From NCBI RefSeq assembly GCF_001425005.1, contig NZ_LMDB01000012.1, positions 1,025,407 to 1,089,406 of the forward strand: DNA of 64,000 bases, written 5' to 3'. Shown piece after piece: positions 25,101 through 34,325 of the stretch (position 1 is the first letter of the stretch; every line of letters starts with the position of its first letter). Position numbers and translations under genes: made by a program. The DNA comes from Duganella sp. Root336D2. Its GTDB lineage: Bacteria; Pseudomonadota; Gammaproteobacteria; Burkholderiales; Burkholderiaceae_D. Under the pieces are notes generated by a model, which was given only the letters and a program-made list of their open reading frames with translations, did not search any database and was not told the DNA's origin.

Positions 25101-27116
25101 TTGACAGATCCACAACAGCCGACCGCCGCTCCCGGCGCGCCGAACGAGCCGGTTTTTGCTCCAGGGGCGCATGACGCCGATATTGAGCGCCTGTTTGGAC
25201 CCGGCGGCCCCCTGGGCCCGGCGGTGGGCGGTTTTCGTCCACGCAAATCGCAGACCGAGATGGCCAAGGCGATCGCCGATGCCATCGCCAAGCAGCAGAC
25301 CCTGATCGCCGAAGCCGGCACCGGCACCGGCAAGACCTTCGCCTACCTGGTGCCCGCGCTGCTGTGGGGCGGCAAGACCATCGTCTCCACCGGCACCAAG
25401 AACTTGCAGGACCAGCTGTTCCTGCGCGATATCCCGACCATCCGTGCGGCGCTGCAGGCGCCGGTGTCGGTCGCGCTGCTGAAGGGGCGCTCCAACTACC
25501 TGTGCCACTATCACCTGGAACGCACGCTGCAGAACGGCCGCATGACCTCGCGCGAGGACGTGGGCTACCTGCGTGAGATTTCGCGTTTCCTGAAGATGAC
25601 CAGCACCGGCGACAAGGCCGAACTGGCGCGCGTGCCGGAAAATGCGCTGGTGTGGAACCTGGTGACGTCGACCCGCGAAAACTGCATGGGGCAGGAGTGC
25701 CAGTATTACCAGGATTGCTTCGTGATGAAGGCGCGCCGCGAGGCGCAGCAGGCCGACGTTGTGGTGGTCAACCACCACCTGTTCTTCGCCGACGTGGCGC
25801 TGAAGGACACCGGCGTGGCCGAGCTGCTGCCATCGGCGAATACCGTGATCTTCGACGAGGCGCACCAGTTGCCCGATACGGCCACTTTGTTCTTTGGCGA
25901 CAGCGTTTCGACTTCGCACGTACTGGAGCTGTGCCGCGACGTGCTGGCCGAGGGCCTGGCCCATGCGCGCGACGGCGCCGAGTGGGCCAAGGTCGTCACC
26001 CCGGTGGAGAAGGCGGCGCGCGACCTGCGCCTGACCTTCACGCAGGACATCGTGCGCATGTCGCTGCCGCAGATCGCGCCGTCCAGCGATTTCTTCCCCG
26101 CGCTGCAGACGCTGAAGGATGAACTGATCGATATGGTGGCCGTGCTGGAGCAGAACGCTGAGCGCGCCGAGACCATCGAACAATGCCGTGTGCGCGGCAG
26201 CGAGCTGTCGGCCAAGCTGGAAGCCTGGAAGTTCGACCCGAAGGCCAAGGTGGCTGCCGGCGAAGAAGCGGTGTTCTGGGTGGAAGCCTTCCAAAGCTCG
26301 CTGCAGCTGCATAAGACGCCGCTGTCGATTGCGCCGATCTTCAACGGCCAGCGCGAAGGCGTGCCGCGCAGCTGGATCTTCACTTCCGCCACGCTGGCGG
26401 TGAAAAACGATTTCACCCACTTCGCCCAGCAACTGGGGCTGGAGAACGAAGTCGCGCGCAACTGGCCCAGCCCGTTCAATTACGAAGAGCAGGGCTTCCT
26501 GTACGTGCCGCAGGGCCTGCCGGACCCGAATTCGATGGGCTACACCGACGCCGTGCTGGATGCGGCGCTGCCGATCATCGAAGCGGCCGGCGGCCGCACC
26601 TTCCTGCTGTGCACCACGCTGCGCGCGGTCAAGCGCGCGGCCGAGCGATTGCGCGATGAATTCGACAAGCGCGGCCTGAAGTTCCCGCTGTTCGTGCAGG
26701 GCGACCGTGGCCGTACCGAGCTGCTCGACCAGTTCCGCAAGGCCGGCAACGGCGTGCTGATTGGTTCCCAGAGCTTCTGGGAAGGCGTGGACGTGCGCGG
26801 CGAAGCGCTCTCGCTGGTGATCATCGACAAGCTGCCTTTTGCTCCGCCTGACGACCCGGTGCTGGCCGCTCGTATCGAAGTGATGGAGCGCCAGGGCCTG
26901 AACGGCTTCATGGGTCATACGCTGCCGGAAGCGATCATCAACCTGAAGCAGGGCGCCGGCCGTTTGATTCGCGACGAAGGCGACCGCGGCGTGCTGATGC
27001 TGTGCGACCCGCGCGTGATCTCCAAGCCTTACGGCCGCCGCATCTGGCAAAGCCTGCCGCCGTTCAAGCGCACGCGCGAAGCGGCGGATGTCATAGAATT
27101 TTTCAAGGGTCATTAA
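25101..27116 (+). CDS. DinG/YoaA-type ATP-dependent DNA helicase
   Basis: 671 residues, superfamily 2 XPD-like helicase. Walker A is AEAGTGTGKT with Lys78, DEAH box IFDEAHQ with Asp252, and motif VI QGAGRLIRDEGDRG. The iron-sulfur cysteines are visible in NYLCHYHLE and ENCMGQECQYYQDC. It probably unwinds DNA with a 5'-3' polarity during repair or fork rescue. The start is TTG 25101 (MTDPQQPTAAP), without a strong ribosome site. The N-terminus before the Q-like RKSQTEMA motif is Pro/Ala-rich. I cannot decide between DinG and YoaA, though length and the lack of an exonuclease domain fit YoaA. Confidence 0.92.
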   Translation: MTDPQQPTAAPGAPNEPVFAPGAHDADIERLFGPGGPLGPAVGGFRPRKSQTEMAKAIADAIAKQQTLIAEAGTGTGKTFAYLVPALLWGGKTIVSTGTKNLQDQLFLRDIPTIRAALQAPVSVALLKGRSNYLCHYHLERTLQNGRMTSREDVGYLREISRFLKMTSTGDKAELARVPENALVWNLVTSTRENCMGQECQYYQDCFVMKARREAQQADVVVVNHHLFFADVALKDTGVAELLPSANTVIFDEAHQLPDTATLFFGDSVSTSHVLELCRDVLAEGLAHARDGAEWAKVVTPVEKAARDLRLTFTQDIVRMSLPQIAPSSDFFPALQTLKDELIDMVAVLEQNAERAETIEQCRVRGSELSAKLEAWKFDPKAKVAAGEEAVFWVEAFQSSLQLHKTPLSIAPIFNGQREGVPRSWIFTSATLAVKNDFTHFAQQLGLENEVARNWPSPFNYEEQGFLYVPQGLPDPNSMGYTDAVLDAALPIIEAAGGRTFLLCTTLRAVKRAAERLRDEFDKRGLKFPLFVQGDRGRTELLDQFRKAGNGVLIGSQSFWEGVDVRGEALSLVIIDKLPFAPPDDPVLAARIEVMERQGLNGFMGHTLPEAIINLKQGAGRLIRDEGDRGVLMLCDPRVISKPYGRRIWQSLPPFKRTREAADVIEFFKGH

Positions 27117-27131
27117 TCGCGGAGAGAGTCA

Positions 27132-28175
27132 ATGAAGTTGACACGCGCAATGTTGGACGAAGCCGCAGGCCGGGGCCTGCTGGATGAAGGCCAGGCAGGG
27201 CGGCTGTGGCAGTTCCTGGTGGAGCGTGAGCAGCATACGCCGGGTTTCAAGCCGGCGCACATCCTGTATTACCTGGGCGGCTTGATCGCCATCGGCGCCA
27301 TGTCGCTGTTCATGACGCTGGGCTGGGAGTCGTTCGGCGGCACCGGCCTGCTGTTCATCTCCCTTTGCTATATGGCGGCGGCGCTGGGCGCGGTCGAATG
27401 GCTGCGCGTGCGCGGCCTGGTGCTGCCTGCGGGCGTGCTGGCCGCGTTCGCGGTGGCGCTGGTGCCGCTGGCGGTCTATGGCCTGCAGCATATGCTCGGC
27501 CTGTGGGCAGGCGGCGAAGCCGGCAGTTCGTATCGCAACTACCACTACTACGTCGACTGGCGCTGGATCTTCATGGAGCTGGCCACGCTGGCTGCCGGGG
27601 CGGTGGTGCTGTGGCGCTACCGTATGCCGTTCACCGTGATGCCGCTGGCGGTGACCCTGTGGTACATGAGCATGGATGTGGCCGAAATGCTGCTTGGCCA
27701 TTACGGCCTGTTTTCCCGTGAAGGCAAAATCATCTCGGCGGTGTTTGGTGTCGGCATGACGCTGGTCGCGCTGTGGATCGACCTGCGCAACCGCAGCAGC
27801 AAGGATTATGCGTTCTGGCTGTACATCTGGGGCGTATTGGCGTTCTGGGGCGCCTTGTCTTCGATGGACTCGGGCAGCGAGTTCGGCAAGCTGGTCTATT
27901 GCCTGATCAACGTCGTGATGATCGGTCTCGGCGCCGCCTTGTCGCGCCGCGTGTTCGCGGTATTCGGCGGCTTTGGCCTTGCTGGCTACCTGGGCCACTT
28001 GTCTTACACCGTTTTCCGCGACAGCCTGCTGTTCCCGGTCGCACTGACTGCGATCGGCATTGCCATCATCGCCGCCGGCGTGTTCTGGCAGCGCCGCGAA
28101 GCGCGGATCGGCGCCAGCCTGCGCCAATTGCTGCCTGGTCCCGTGCGCCTGCTGGTCGAACGCCGCGCCGCGTGA
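27132..28175 (+). CDS. hypothetical multi-pass membrane protein (DUF2157-like)
   Basis: 347 residues. A short N-terminal soluble segment (LTRAMLDEAAGRGLLDEGQAGRLWQFL, in parts) resembles the helical head of DUF2157 proteins, followed by about nine hydrophobic helices. No catalytic motif is visible. ggagag lies upstream of the ATG. Its stop overlaps the start of the next hydrolase gene (GTGA, 4 bp), so the two are translationally coupled. Function unknown. Confidence 0.78.
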   Translation: MKLTRAMLDEAAGRGLLDEGQAGRLWQFLVEREQHTPGFKPAHILYYLGGLIAIGAMSLFMTLGWESFGGTGLLFISLCYMAAALGAVEWLRVRGLVLPAGVLAAFAVALVPLAVYGLQHMLGLWAGGEAGSSYRNYHYYVDWRWIFMELATLAAGAVVLWRYRMPFTVMPLAVTLWYMSMDVAEMLLGHYGLFSREGKIISAVFGVGMTLVALWIDLRNRSSKDYAFWLYIWGVLAFWGALSSMDSGSEFGKLVYCLINVVMIGLGAALSRRVFAVFGGFGLAGYLGHLSYTVFRDSLLFPVALTAIGIAIIAAGVFWQRREARIGASLRQLLPGPVRLLVERRAA

Positions 28176-29014
28176 AGCTGCGCAACGCGCTTGCACTCCT
28201 GTTTTCCGCTGGCGCGCTGCTCGGCCTGTGGGCGGTCGGCTGGGCGCTCTCCCAGCCGGTCAATCATCCGGTCGCCATGCCGGCGGCCCTTGGCTTCGAG
28301 CGGGTGCTGGCTGGCGGGACGCACGGCTCCCTGCTGCGCGCGCCCGGCGCGACACGCTGCGTACTGCTGATGCATGGCATCCGCGGCGATCGGCGCGCGA
28401 TGGCGGAGCGCGCTGCGTTCCTGCGTGACGCCGGCTGGACCGCCCTCGCAATTGACCTGCAAGCGCATGGCGAAACGCCAGGCGAGATGATTACATTCGG
28501 CCACCGCGAGGCTGCCGACGCCCGCAATGGGGTTGCCTATTTGCGCGCCCAGGGATGTGCGACCGTGGCCGTCATCGGCCAGTCATTGGGCGGCGCCGCA
28601 GCCCTGTTGGGCAAAGGCCCGGTGGCGGCCGATGGATTCGTGCTTGAATCGGTCTATCCCACCATAGAAGACGCCGTCGCCAACCGGCTCGCAGTCCGCT
28701 TCGGGGCTGTGGGGCGTCTTGCTGCGCCACTCCTTTACTGGCAGCTTCCCTTGCGCACAGGCGTAGGGCGCGAGGAACTGCGCCCTGTCCAGGCCATCAG
28801 CAGGGTGCGGGCGCCTGTGCTGGTGGCTGGCGGCACGCGCGACAGCCAGACTCCGCCGGCAGAAACGCGGCATATGTTCGAAGCGGCGGGCGGAGCGAAA
28901 ACCCTTTGGCTGGTCGAGGGCGCAGCCCACGAAGACCTTTACCGATTCCATCCGACCGAATACCGGCTTCGCCTGCTGCGCTTCCTCGATACGCTGCGAG
29001 CTGCGCCGGGCTAG
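28172..29014 (+). CDS. alpha/beta hydrolase with N-terminal membrane anchor
   Basis: 280 residues. An N-terminal hydrophobic segment (LALLFSAGALLGLWAVGWAL) acts as signal or anchor. The fold markers are LMHGIRGDR (oxyanion region), nucleophile elbow GQSLGGAAA, the acid region GGTRDSQTPP and the final histidine in EGAAHEDLYR. The substrate is unknown. It starts at GTG 28172, overlapping the upstream stop by 4 bp; a longer reading from 27773 lies in a different frame of the membrane-protein gene and is rejected. It ends tail-to-tail with the next hydrolase, sharing the bases ctag. Confidence 0.85.
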   Translation: MKLRNALALLFSAGALLGLWAVGWALSQPVNHPVAMPAALGFERVLAGGTHGSLLRAPGATRCVLLMHGIRGDRRAMAERAAFLRDAGWTALAIDLQAHGETPGEMITFGHREAADARNGVAYLRAQGCATVAVIGQSLGGAAALLGKGPVAADGFVLESVYPTIEDAVANRLAVRFGAVGRLAAPLLYWQLPLRTGVGREELRPVQAISRVRAPVLVAGGTRDSQTPPAETRHMFEAAGGAKTLWLVEGAAHEDLYRFHPTEYRLRLLRFLDTLRAAPG

Positions 29015-29775
29015 TGCAGTTCCGGCGCCACCTGACCGCTCAGGAGCCAGTTGCCGATCGCCCGATAGACTTGCGAGCGCTGGCCCTGCAGGCCGTGTGC
29101 GCTTTCACGGCTGCAGTCGCGGCGGGTGCCGGCATGGACCGGCGGGAAGGCTTCGCTGTCGACAGCGATCAGCGGAAAGAAGCGCGCTTTCCGATAGCTG
29201 TCGCGAAAGGGCAGGCAGGCGTCGCGGCGGTGATGCACGCCGAGCACGGGAATCTTGAGGTGCGGCACTTCGGCCCAGGCCTCGGCGCTGCCGTTGACCA
29301 GCACCACGGCATCGACAGCGGGCAGGCGGTTCGCGGCATAGGCGGCCGAGAAGGCGCCGTCGCTGCTGCCCATCAGGACCATGCGCGCCTGCGGGTGGCG
29401 CTTGCGCATGAAGTCGACTACGGCGGCGATATCCTGCCGGTGCGCGGAGCCCTGGCGACTGTCGATATCCAGCACCTCATGGTCGCTGGCGGTGTCCAGC
29501 GCCACCATCGCTCCTATCTGTTGCGCCATCTGGCGCTGTGCACCGAACAAGGTATCCGGATCGGCAGGCAGGCTGCCAGGCCAGGCGCCCTGCAGCCCGC
29601 GCTGGCCCGAGCCGCCCGCCAGGTAGAGCACGACGTGGCCGACCGCGTGCTCGCCAGTCATCTCCAGCACGCGCACGGTGGCGCCGGGCCGCGTCGGGAT
29701 ATCCAGCAGGACTTCACCAGCCTGCACTACGCCGTGCAGCGCGAGGGCAAGCAATGCCAGCGTGCGAATCTCCAT
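29011..29775 (-). CDS. exported alpha/beta hydrolase-like protein
   Basis: 254 residues with a signal peptide (MEIRTLALLALALHGVVQA). The fold shows a nucleophile elbow GSSDGAFSAAY and a possible acid/histidine pair (VLGVHHRRDACLPF). The typical oxyanion HG is replaced by LAGGSGQRG, so this is a divergent member. An aggagg ribosome site fits the ATG at 29775. Function is not known; secretion suggests action on extracellular or periplasmic esters or peptides. Confidence 0.78.
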   Translation of the reverse strand: MEIRTLALLALALHGVVQAGEVLLDIPTRPGATVRVLEMTGEHAVGHVVLYLAGGSGQRGLQGAWPGSLPADPDTLFGAQRQMAQQIGAMVALDTASDHEVLDIDSRQGSAHRQDIAAVVDFMRKRHPQARMVLMGSSDGAFSAAYAANRLPAVDAVVLVNGSAEAWAEVPHLKIPVLGVHHRRDACLPFRDSYRKARFFPLIAVDSEAFPPVHAGTRRDCSRESAHGLQGQRSQVYRAIGNWLLSGQVAPELH

Positions 29776-29885
29776 GGGACAATCCTCCTGTGCCGAGTGA
29801 CTTTCACGCACCTTGATTCAATTGGCGCATTGCCTGAAATTGTATATTCTCCGACAACATTTTACGCAAAAGTCGAGGTGACGCG

Positions 29886-30551
29886 ATGAAGTGCAAGTTG
29901 ATCCTGGGCGTGCTGGCGACTGCGCTGGCGCCCGCCGCGCAAAGCCAATGTTGCGGCTATGGCATGAGCTACGATAACGTTGTGGTCTGGCCGCAGCCGG
30001 ATTTGCGCATCCCGGTTCCTTCCGCCGCCAATGCGAAGAAGGCCCCGCCAATCCTGCCGAAATCGAAACCAGCCGTGCAGGCCAACGCGCACAAGCTTGC
30101 CCAGCACTTCGCGGCCGATAAGCGCGCGGAGATGGAGAAAGTCTATGTGCAAAGCATGGACGTCTATCTCCAGGTCGAAAAGAAAATGGGCTGGACTCCG
30201 CGCGACATGGCCGGCGGGCTGGCGGCTTTCCTGGTCGGGAATTACATGGTGTTGAAAAACACCGAAGTTTCGGACGAAGACTTCAACGCCGTCGCCAGGC
30301 AGATCCGCGCACAGGACAGGCTGCAGAACATCAATGACCGCAACGAGGCGGACAAGGTGCGCGACGTCTTCGAGCAAAGCGCCATGATCGGCGCCTTCAT
30401 GGCGCTGGCCTATAAATCGCACCAGCAGCAGCCGCAGCCGCCGGTCGTCCATGAAAACATGCGCAACGCGGCGCGCGAAAACCTGCAGCTGGTGTTGAAA
30501 GGCGATCCGGGCAACCTGTCAATCGACAAAAACGGCATGAGGTTCCAATGA
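29886..30551 (+). CDS. secreted DUF6683-like protein, copy 1
   Basis: 221 residues. Signal peptide MKCKLILGVLATALAPAAQS, a short Pro-rich segment, then a helical domain whose core (SMDVYLQVEKKMGW, AAFLVGNYMV, FEQSAMIGAFMALAYKSHQQ, ARENLQLVL) closely matches the protein encoded at 30950–31579. The pattern resembles DUF6683. No enzymatic motif is seen. The stop overlaps the next start by 4 bp. It opens a long rightward run of tightly packed genes. Confidence 0.8.
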   Translation: MKCKLILGVLATALAPAAQSQCCGYGMSYDNVVVWPQPDLRIPVPSAANAKKAPPILPKSKPAVQANAHKLAQHFAADKRAEMEKVYVQSMDVYLQVEKKMGWTPRDMAGGLAAFLVGNYMVLKNTEVSDEDFNAVARQIRAQDRLQNINDRNEADKVRDVFEQSAMIGAFMALAYKSHQQQPQPPVVHENMRNAARENLQLVLKGDPGNLSIDKNGMRFQ

Positions 30552-30931
30552 CGATCTTCATCAAGAAGATGTGCAATGCCTTCATCACCGATGCGGTGGT
30601 CAATCGCCGCATCGGCGGGGCAGCGGGGCGCAGTGTCGAAGCAATAGGCGCCGCCATCGGCGGCTTATGGGTCGGCGGTATCGTCACCGTGTCGGCCGAC
30701 GCGCTGGACTGGATTCCGAACATCATGAACAAGGCGGTGCATGATGATTTGCAGCCGGTGCATATCCCCCTGCGCGACGTGCGTTCGGTGCGGCGCGTAT
30801 TCGGCATCCTGACCGGCATCGTGGTGGTTGAACTGGAAGATGGCGGCGAGTTCCGCTTCCGCTGCTTCAATGCCCGCAGCGTGGCGGAGAATATGTCCGA
30901 CTTGCTGCCCAGCCAGGTGATGAGCGCATGA
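30548..30931 (+). CDS. hypothetical protein, PH/GRAM-like C-terminal half
   Basis: 127 residues, not recognised. A glycine-rich hydrophobic segment (IGGAAGRSVEAIGAAIGGLWVGGIVT in parts) could be membrane-associated. It is followed by a beta-rich part (VHIPLRDVRSVRRV ... TGIVVVELEDGGEFRFRCFNARSVAENM) reminiscent of PH/GRAM-like folds. It is sandwiched between two paralogous secreted genes and overlaps the first by 4 bp, so the three are probably expressed together. Confidence 0.65.
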   Translation: MTIFIKKMCNAFITDAVVNRRIGGAAGRSVEAIGAAIGGLWVGGIVTVSADALDWIPNIMNKAVHDDLQPVHIPLRDVRSVRRVFGILTGIVVVELEDGGEFRFRCFNARSVAENMSDLLPSQVMSA

Positions 30932-30949
30932 GGGCGCCTGCTGCGTGCC

Positions 30950-31579
30950 ATGTTGTGCGCCGCAATGCTTGAGGCATCGGCGGCCCAGGCACAGGGTTTC
31001 GTGGGCTTGGGACCCGATTACTCGATGACGACAGCGCCGATGCTCAACTTCGCCAATATGGCGGTGATGAACAACAATTCGATGAACACGGGCAGCCGTT
31101 CGCGCAGCAAGCCGGCGCGTCTGGATGCGCCGCCGGCGGTACAGCGCAATGCGCGGGAGGTGGCCAGGGTGTTCCCGCCATCGAGCCAGGCTGCAATGGC
31201 CGAGGCTTTCCGGCAAAGCATGGACATCTACCAGCAGATCGCCGCCAAAATGGGCTGGCTGCGCGACGACCTGGATGGTGCGATGGCCGCCTTCATCGTC
31301 GGCAATTGCATGGTGTTCGCCAATCGTGAAGTACAGGATGCGCAATTCGCGGCAGTGGCCGAGCAGCAAAGCGCGGAAACGATCCGCAACCTGTACGAAA
31401 AGAGTGCCATGGTGGGTGCCTTCATGGCGCTGGCCTATAAGTCGCAGCAGCAAAAGGCGCAGCCGGATAATGTGGCTGCCAACCTGCGCGACAGCGCGCG
31501 CGAAAACCTGAAGCTGGTCCTGGGGACGGACCCCGAGCGCCTGCAGACCGACGAGCGAGGTGTTATCCTTGTCAAATGA
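30950..31579 (+). CDS. secreted DUF6683-like protein, copy 2
   Basis: 209 residues, paralogue of the gene at 29886. Shared core: SMDIYQQIAAKMGW, AAFIVGNCMVF, YEKSAMVGAFMALAYKSQQQ, ARENLKLVLGTDPERL. The N-terminus looks like a signal peptide ending ASAAQA. ATG 30950 is the only ATG that keeps it, because the frame is closed by a stop at 30929–30931; the ribosome site is weak. The stop overlaps the GFA gene start by 4 bp. Confidence 0.78.
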   Translation: MLCAAMLEASAAQAQGFVGLGPDYSMTTAPMLNFANMAVMNNNSMNTGSRSRSKPARLDAPPAVQRNAREVARVFPPSSQAAMAEAFRQSMDIYQQIAAKMGWLRDDLDGAMAAFIVGNCMVFANREVQDAQFAAVAEQQSAETIRNLYEKSAMVGAFMALAYKSQQQKAQPDNVAANLRDSARENLKLVLGTDPERLQTDERGVILVK

Positions 31580-31938
31580 CCATCCTTAACGGTTCCTGCC
31601 ACTGCGGCACTATCACGATCGAGGTACCCGATGCTCCGGCATACCTGATCGACTGCAACTGCTCGATCTGCCGCCGCACGCGTGCCCTGTGGGCCTTCTA
31701 CCCGGAAGAAGCGGTTCGCGTCGGGGGCGATCCGGCGCACACCGAGGATTACGTCTGGGGCGACAAGTCGCTGCGCACGGTGCGCTGCCGGTCTTGCGGC
31801 TGCGTCACGCATTGGAAGTCGCTGCAGCCGAACGGCGACGGCCGCATGGGCGTCAATATGGCCAACTTCGCACCTGAAGTTGTCGCTGCGCTGGAAGTGC
31901 GCAAGTTCGACGGCGCCGCCAGCTGGACCTACTTGTGA
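31576..31938 (+). CDS. GFA-family zinc-binding protein
   Basis: 120 residues with the glutathione-dependent formaldehyde-activating (GFA) fold. Zinc cysteines are Cys8 and Cys10 (CHC), Cys27, Cys29 and Cys32 (CNCSIC), and the later CRSCGC. Most members with this name have no proven formaldehyde activity, so the substrate is open. It overlaps the genes on both sides by 4 bp (ATGA upstream, GTGA downstream), implying coupled translation. Confidence 0.88.
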   Translation: MTILNGSCHCGTITIEVPDAPAYLIDCNCSICRRTRALWAFYPEEAVRVGGDPAHTEDYVWGDKSLRTVRCRSCGCVTHWKSLQPNGDGRMGVNMANFAPEVVAALEVRKFDGAASWTYL

Positions 31939-32402
31939 TCGCCGACCTGCCGCAGGACGCCTTGCTGCAGCGCTACCGCGAGCAGGGCGCCTATACCGAT
32001 TGTTTCGCCATCGACGTGCCGGGCCAGGTGCCGCATGCGGCGTTTGTCGAAGCTTTCTACACGTCGGCCGTATTCAAGCTGGAGCGCCTGCTGCTGGCGT
32101 TGTTCGTCGCGCGCCCTTCGCGCGATGCGGAAGCGCGCGAGCTGGCGAGCGGCCAGCGCCAGCAGTTCGCCGCCTGGTCGGTGGAGGGGCGGGCGCCCGG
32201 CCAATTGCTGATGTGCGATTACGCCGGCAGCACGCGCTCATGGCTGATGGCCTTGCCGGCCGGGCAGGGCACGCGGCTGTACTTCGGTTCGGCCGTCGTG
32301 CGATCGCGGCAGGGGGGCGTGTTTCGCGCGCTGCTTGGTTTCCATAAGCTCTATTCGCGCATCCTGTTGCGTGCGGCGGCGTCGCGCGTGCTCAGGACCT
32401 GA
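31935..32402 (+). CDS. hypothetical protein (possibly DUF2867-like)
   Basis: 155 residues, start GTG 31935 inside the upstream stop. Contains AVFKLERLLL, FAAWSVEGRAPGQLLMCDYAG, TRLYFGSAVV and FHKLYSRILLRAA, a layout like proteins of the DUF2867 type, with no signal peptide or catalytic motif. Family assignment is weak. Position in the tightly coupled run suggests expression with the GFA and DUF6683-like genes. Confidence 0.62.
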   Translation: MIADLPQDALLQRYREQGAYTDCFAIDVPGQVPHAAFVEAFYTSAVFKLERLLLALFVARPSRDAEARELASGQRQQFAAWSVEGRAPGQLLMCDYAGSTRSWLMALPAGQGTRLYFGSAVVRSRQGGVFRALLGFHKLYSRILLRAAASRVLRT

Positions 32403-32408
32403 ACTGCG

Positions 32409-33620
32409 ATGGACTCCCTGATCACCGCGTCGGCCCGCTCCCTTGCCAGCGGTGATGTGCTGGGCGCCCTGAAGCATGTCGCCCTGCGTGCAGATCCGCC
32501 TGCGCTGGCCTTGCGCGGCATCGCCATGGCGCGGCTGGGCGATTTCGCCAAGGCGCGCGACTTGCTGCGCCGCGCTGCGCGCGGCTTCGGTGCGCATGAA
32601 GAACTGGCCCGTGCCCGCTGCGTCGTTGCCGAGGCCGAAGTGGCGATGGCGATGCGCGACTTCGGCGGCCCACCGCGCGTGCTGGCGGCGGCGCTGGCGG
32701 TGCTGGAAGCGCATGGCGACTATGGCAATGCGCTGCAGGCGCGCCTGATCGCCGCCAGAAAACTCCTTCTGCTCGGCCGCCTGCAGGCCGCCGCCGCGGA
32801 ACTGTCCCGACTCGATATCCGGGCCCTGACTCCGGCCCTGGCCGCAGTGGCGCAGCTGGCGGCAGCCGAACTGGCCATGCGTTCGCTGCGCCCGGCGCAG
32901 GCCCGGGCGGCGCTGGTAAATGCGCAGGCGGCCGCCGCGCGCTCGGGGGTACCGGAGCTGCTGGCCGAAGTAATGGAAGCTGGCGCCGCGCTGCAGCGTC
33001 CTGCCGCGCGACGGCATGGCGGCGGCGAGATGTCGCTCGACGAGGTGGCTGCGCTGCAGGCGTCCGGCACGCTGGTGCTGGACGCCTGCCGGCGCGGTCT
33101 GGGTGGCGGCGGCACCTGGCGCCCGCTGGCGCGCAGACCCGTGCTGTTCGTGCTGGCCCGTACCCTGGCCGAGGCCTGGCCGGGGGAAGCCGGTCGCGAC
33201 TTGCTGATCGAACAGGCCTTCAATATCCGCCGACCCGACGAAACCCACCGCGCACGGCTGCGGGTCGAGATCGGCCGCCTGCGTGCTCTGGTCAAAGGCC
33301 TTGCCAGCATTGACGCCACGCCGCTCGGCTTTGCGATGCGGACCCTGAATGGCAGCGTGCTGGCCGTGCTGGAGCCGCCCATCGATGGCGAGCAGGCGTC
33401 GCTGCTGGCGCTGCTGTCGGACGGAGCCGCCTGGTCGACCTCAGCGCTGGCGCTGGCGCTGGACGCCAGCCAGCGCACCGTGCAGCGCGCGCTGGCAGAG
33501 CTGGAAGCGGCCGGGCGTGTGCGCTCGATCGGTCATGCCCGCACCCGGCGCTGGCTGGCGCCGCCGCTGGCCGGATTCACGACAATCTTGTTACTCCCTT
33601 CCGCGCTGCCATTGGAATAA
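32409..33620 (+). CDS. transcriptional regulator with helical repeats and two winged-helix domains
   Basis: 403 residues. Residues 1–200 are Ala/Leu-rich helical repeats resembling TPRs (DFAKARDLLRRAARGF, GNALQARLIAARKLL). Residues about 243–315 look like an OmpR/BTAD-type winged helix (VLARTLAEAWPGEAGRDLLIEQAF ... RVEIGRLRALV in parts), and 328–386 are a second winged helix (LALALDASQRTVQRALAEL ... RTRRWL). Having two DNA-binding-like domains is unusual. It lies directly upstream of a beta-propeller gene and a DUF899 gene and probably regulates them. Confidence 0.75.
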   Translation: MDSLITASARSLASGDVLGALKHVALRADPPALALRGIAMARLGDFAKARDLLRRAARGFGAHEELARARCVVAEAEVAMAMRDFGGPPRVLAAALAVLEAHGDYGNALQARLIAARKLLLLGRLQAAAAELSRLDIRALTPALAAVAQLAAAELAMRSLRPAQARAALVNAQAAAARSGVPELLAEVMEAGAALQRPAARRHGGGEMSLDEVAALQASGTLVLDACRRGLGGGGTWRPLARRPVLFVLARTLAEAWPGEAGRDLLIEQAFNIRRPDETHRARLRVEIGRLRALVKGLASIDATPLGFAMRTLNGSVLAVLEPPIDGEQASLLALLSDGAAWSTSALALALDASQRTVQRALAELEAAGRVRSIGHARTRRWLAPPLAGFTTILLLPSALPLE

Positions 33621-33669
33621 AGTTCACTTGCGGCGCCGATCAACGGCGCGCCTCATAAGGAGCAAGGCA

Positions 33670-34323
33670 ATGACTCTCAATTCAAACAAGGTGCGCAAGG
33701 CTGAAGTCCTGCGCGAGTACGGCCCGTTCGAGGGCGTGAGCAAGGTCGGCGGCGTGACCTACGACGGCCATCTGGTATGGGCGGCCACCGGCGCCCGCCT
33801 GATCGGCTTCGATCCGGAAAACGGCAAGCCGGCACGGACCCTGGAACTGGCCGCCGACGCGGGGACGGCATTCGACGGCAAGTTCCTGTACCAGATCGCG
33901 GCGGAGCGGATCAACAAGATCGATCCGGCCAGCGGCACGGTGCTGTCGTCGATCCCGGCGCCCGGCAAGGGCGGCGATTCCGGCCTGGCCTGGGCGGAAG
34001 GCAGCCTGTGGGTGGGGCAATACCGCGACCGCAAGATCCACCAGATCGATCCCGAGACCGGCGCGGTAATCCGCACGGTTGAATCGAACCGCTTCGTCAC
34101 CGGCGTGACGTGGGTGGACGGCGAGCTGTGGCACGGCACCTGGGAGGGCGAGCAAAGCGACATCCGGCGCGTTGACCCGCAGAGCGGCGCCGTGCTGGAG
34201 CTGCTGGAAATGCCGCCCGGCGTGTTCGTCAGCGGCCTGGAATCCGATGGCGCCGGCTTGTTCTATGCAGGCGGCGAGAACAGCGGCAAGGTGCGCGCAG
34301 TGCGCCGCCCGCGGGGAGCATGA
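33670..34323 (+). CDS. YncE/Vgb-like beta-propeller protein
   Basis: 217 residues without a signal peptide. Repeated blade motifs GLAWAEGSLWVGQY, KIHQIDPETGAVIRTV, GVTWVDGELWHGTW and IRRVDPQSGAVLELL give about five blades, similar to Vgb/SMP-30-type or glutamine-cyclotransferase-type propellers. No active site is recognised. The ATG at 33670 follows aaggagcaagg. Its stop overlaps the next start region (ATGA). Confidence 0.78.
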   Translation: MTLNSNKVRKAEVLREYGPFEGVSKVGGVTYDGHLVWAATGARLIGFDPENGKPARTLELAADAGTAFDGKFLYQIAAERINKIDPASGTVLSSIPAPGKGGDSGLAWAEGSLWVGQYRDRKIHQIDPETGAVIRTVESNRFVTGVTWVDGELWHGTWEGEQSDIRRVDPQSGAVLELLEMPPGVFVSGLESDGAGLFYAGGENSGKVRAVRRPRGA

Positions 34324-34325
34324 TC

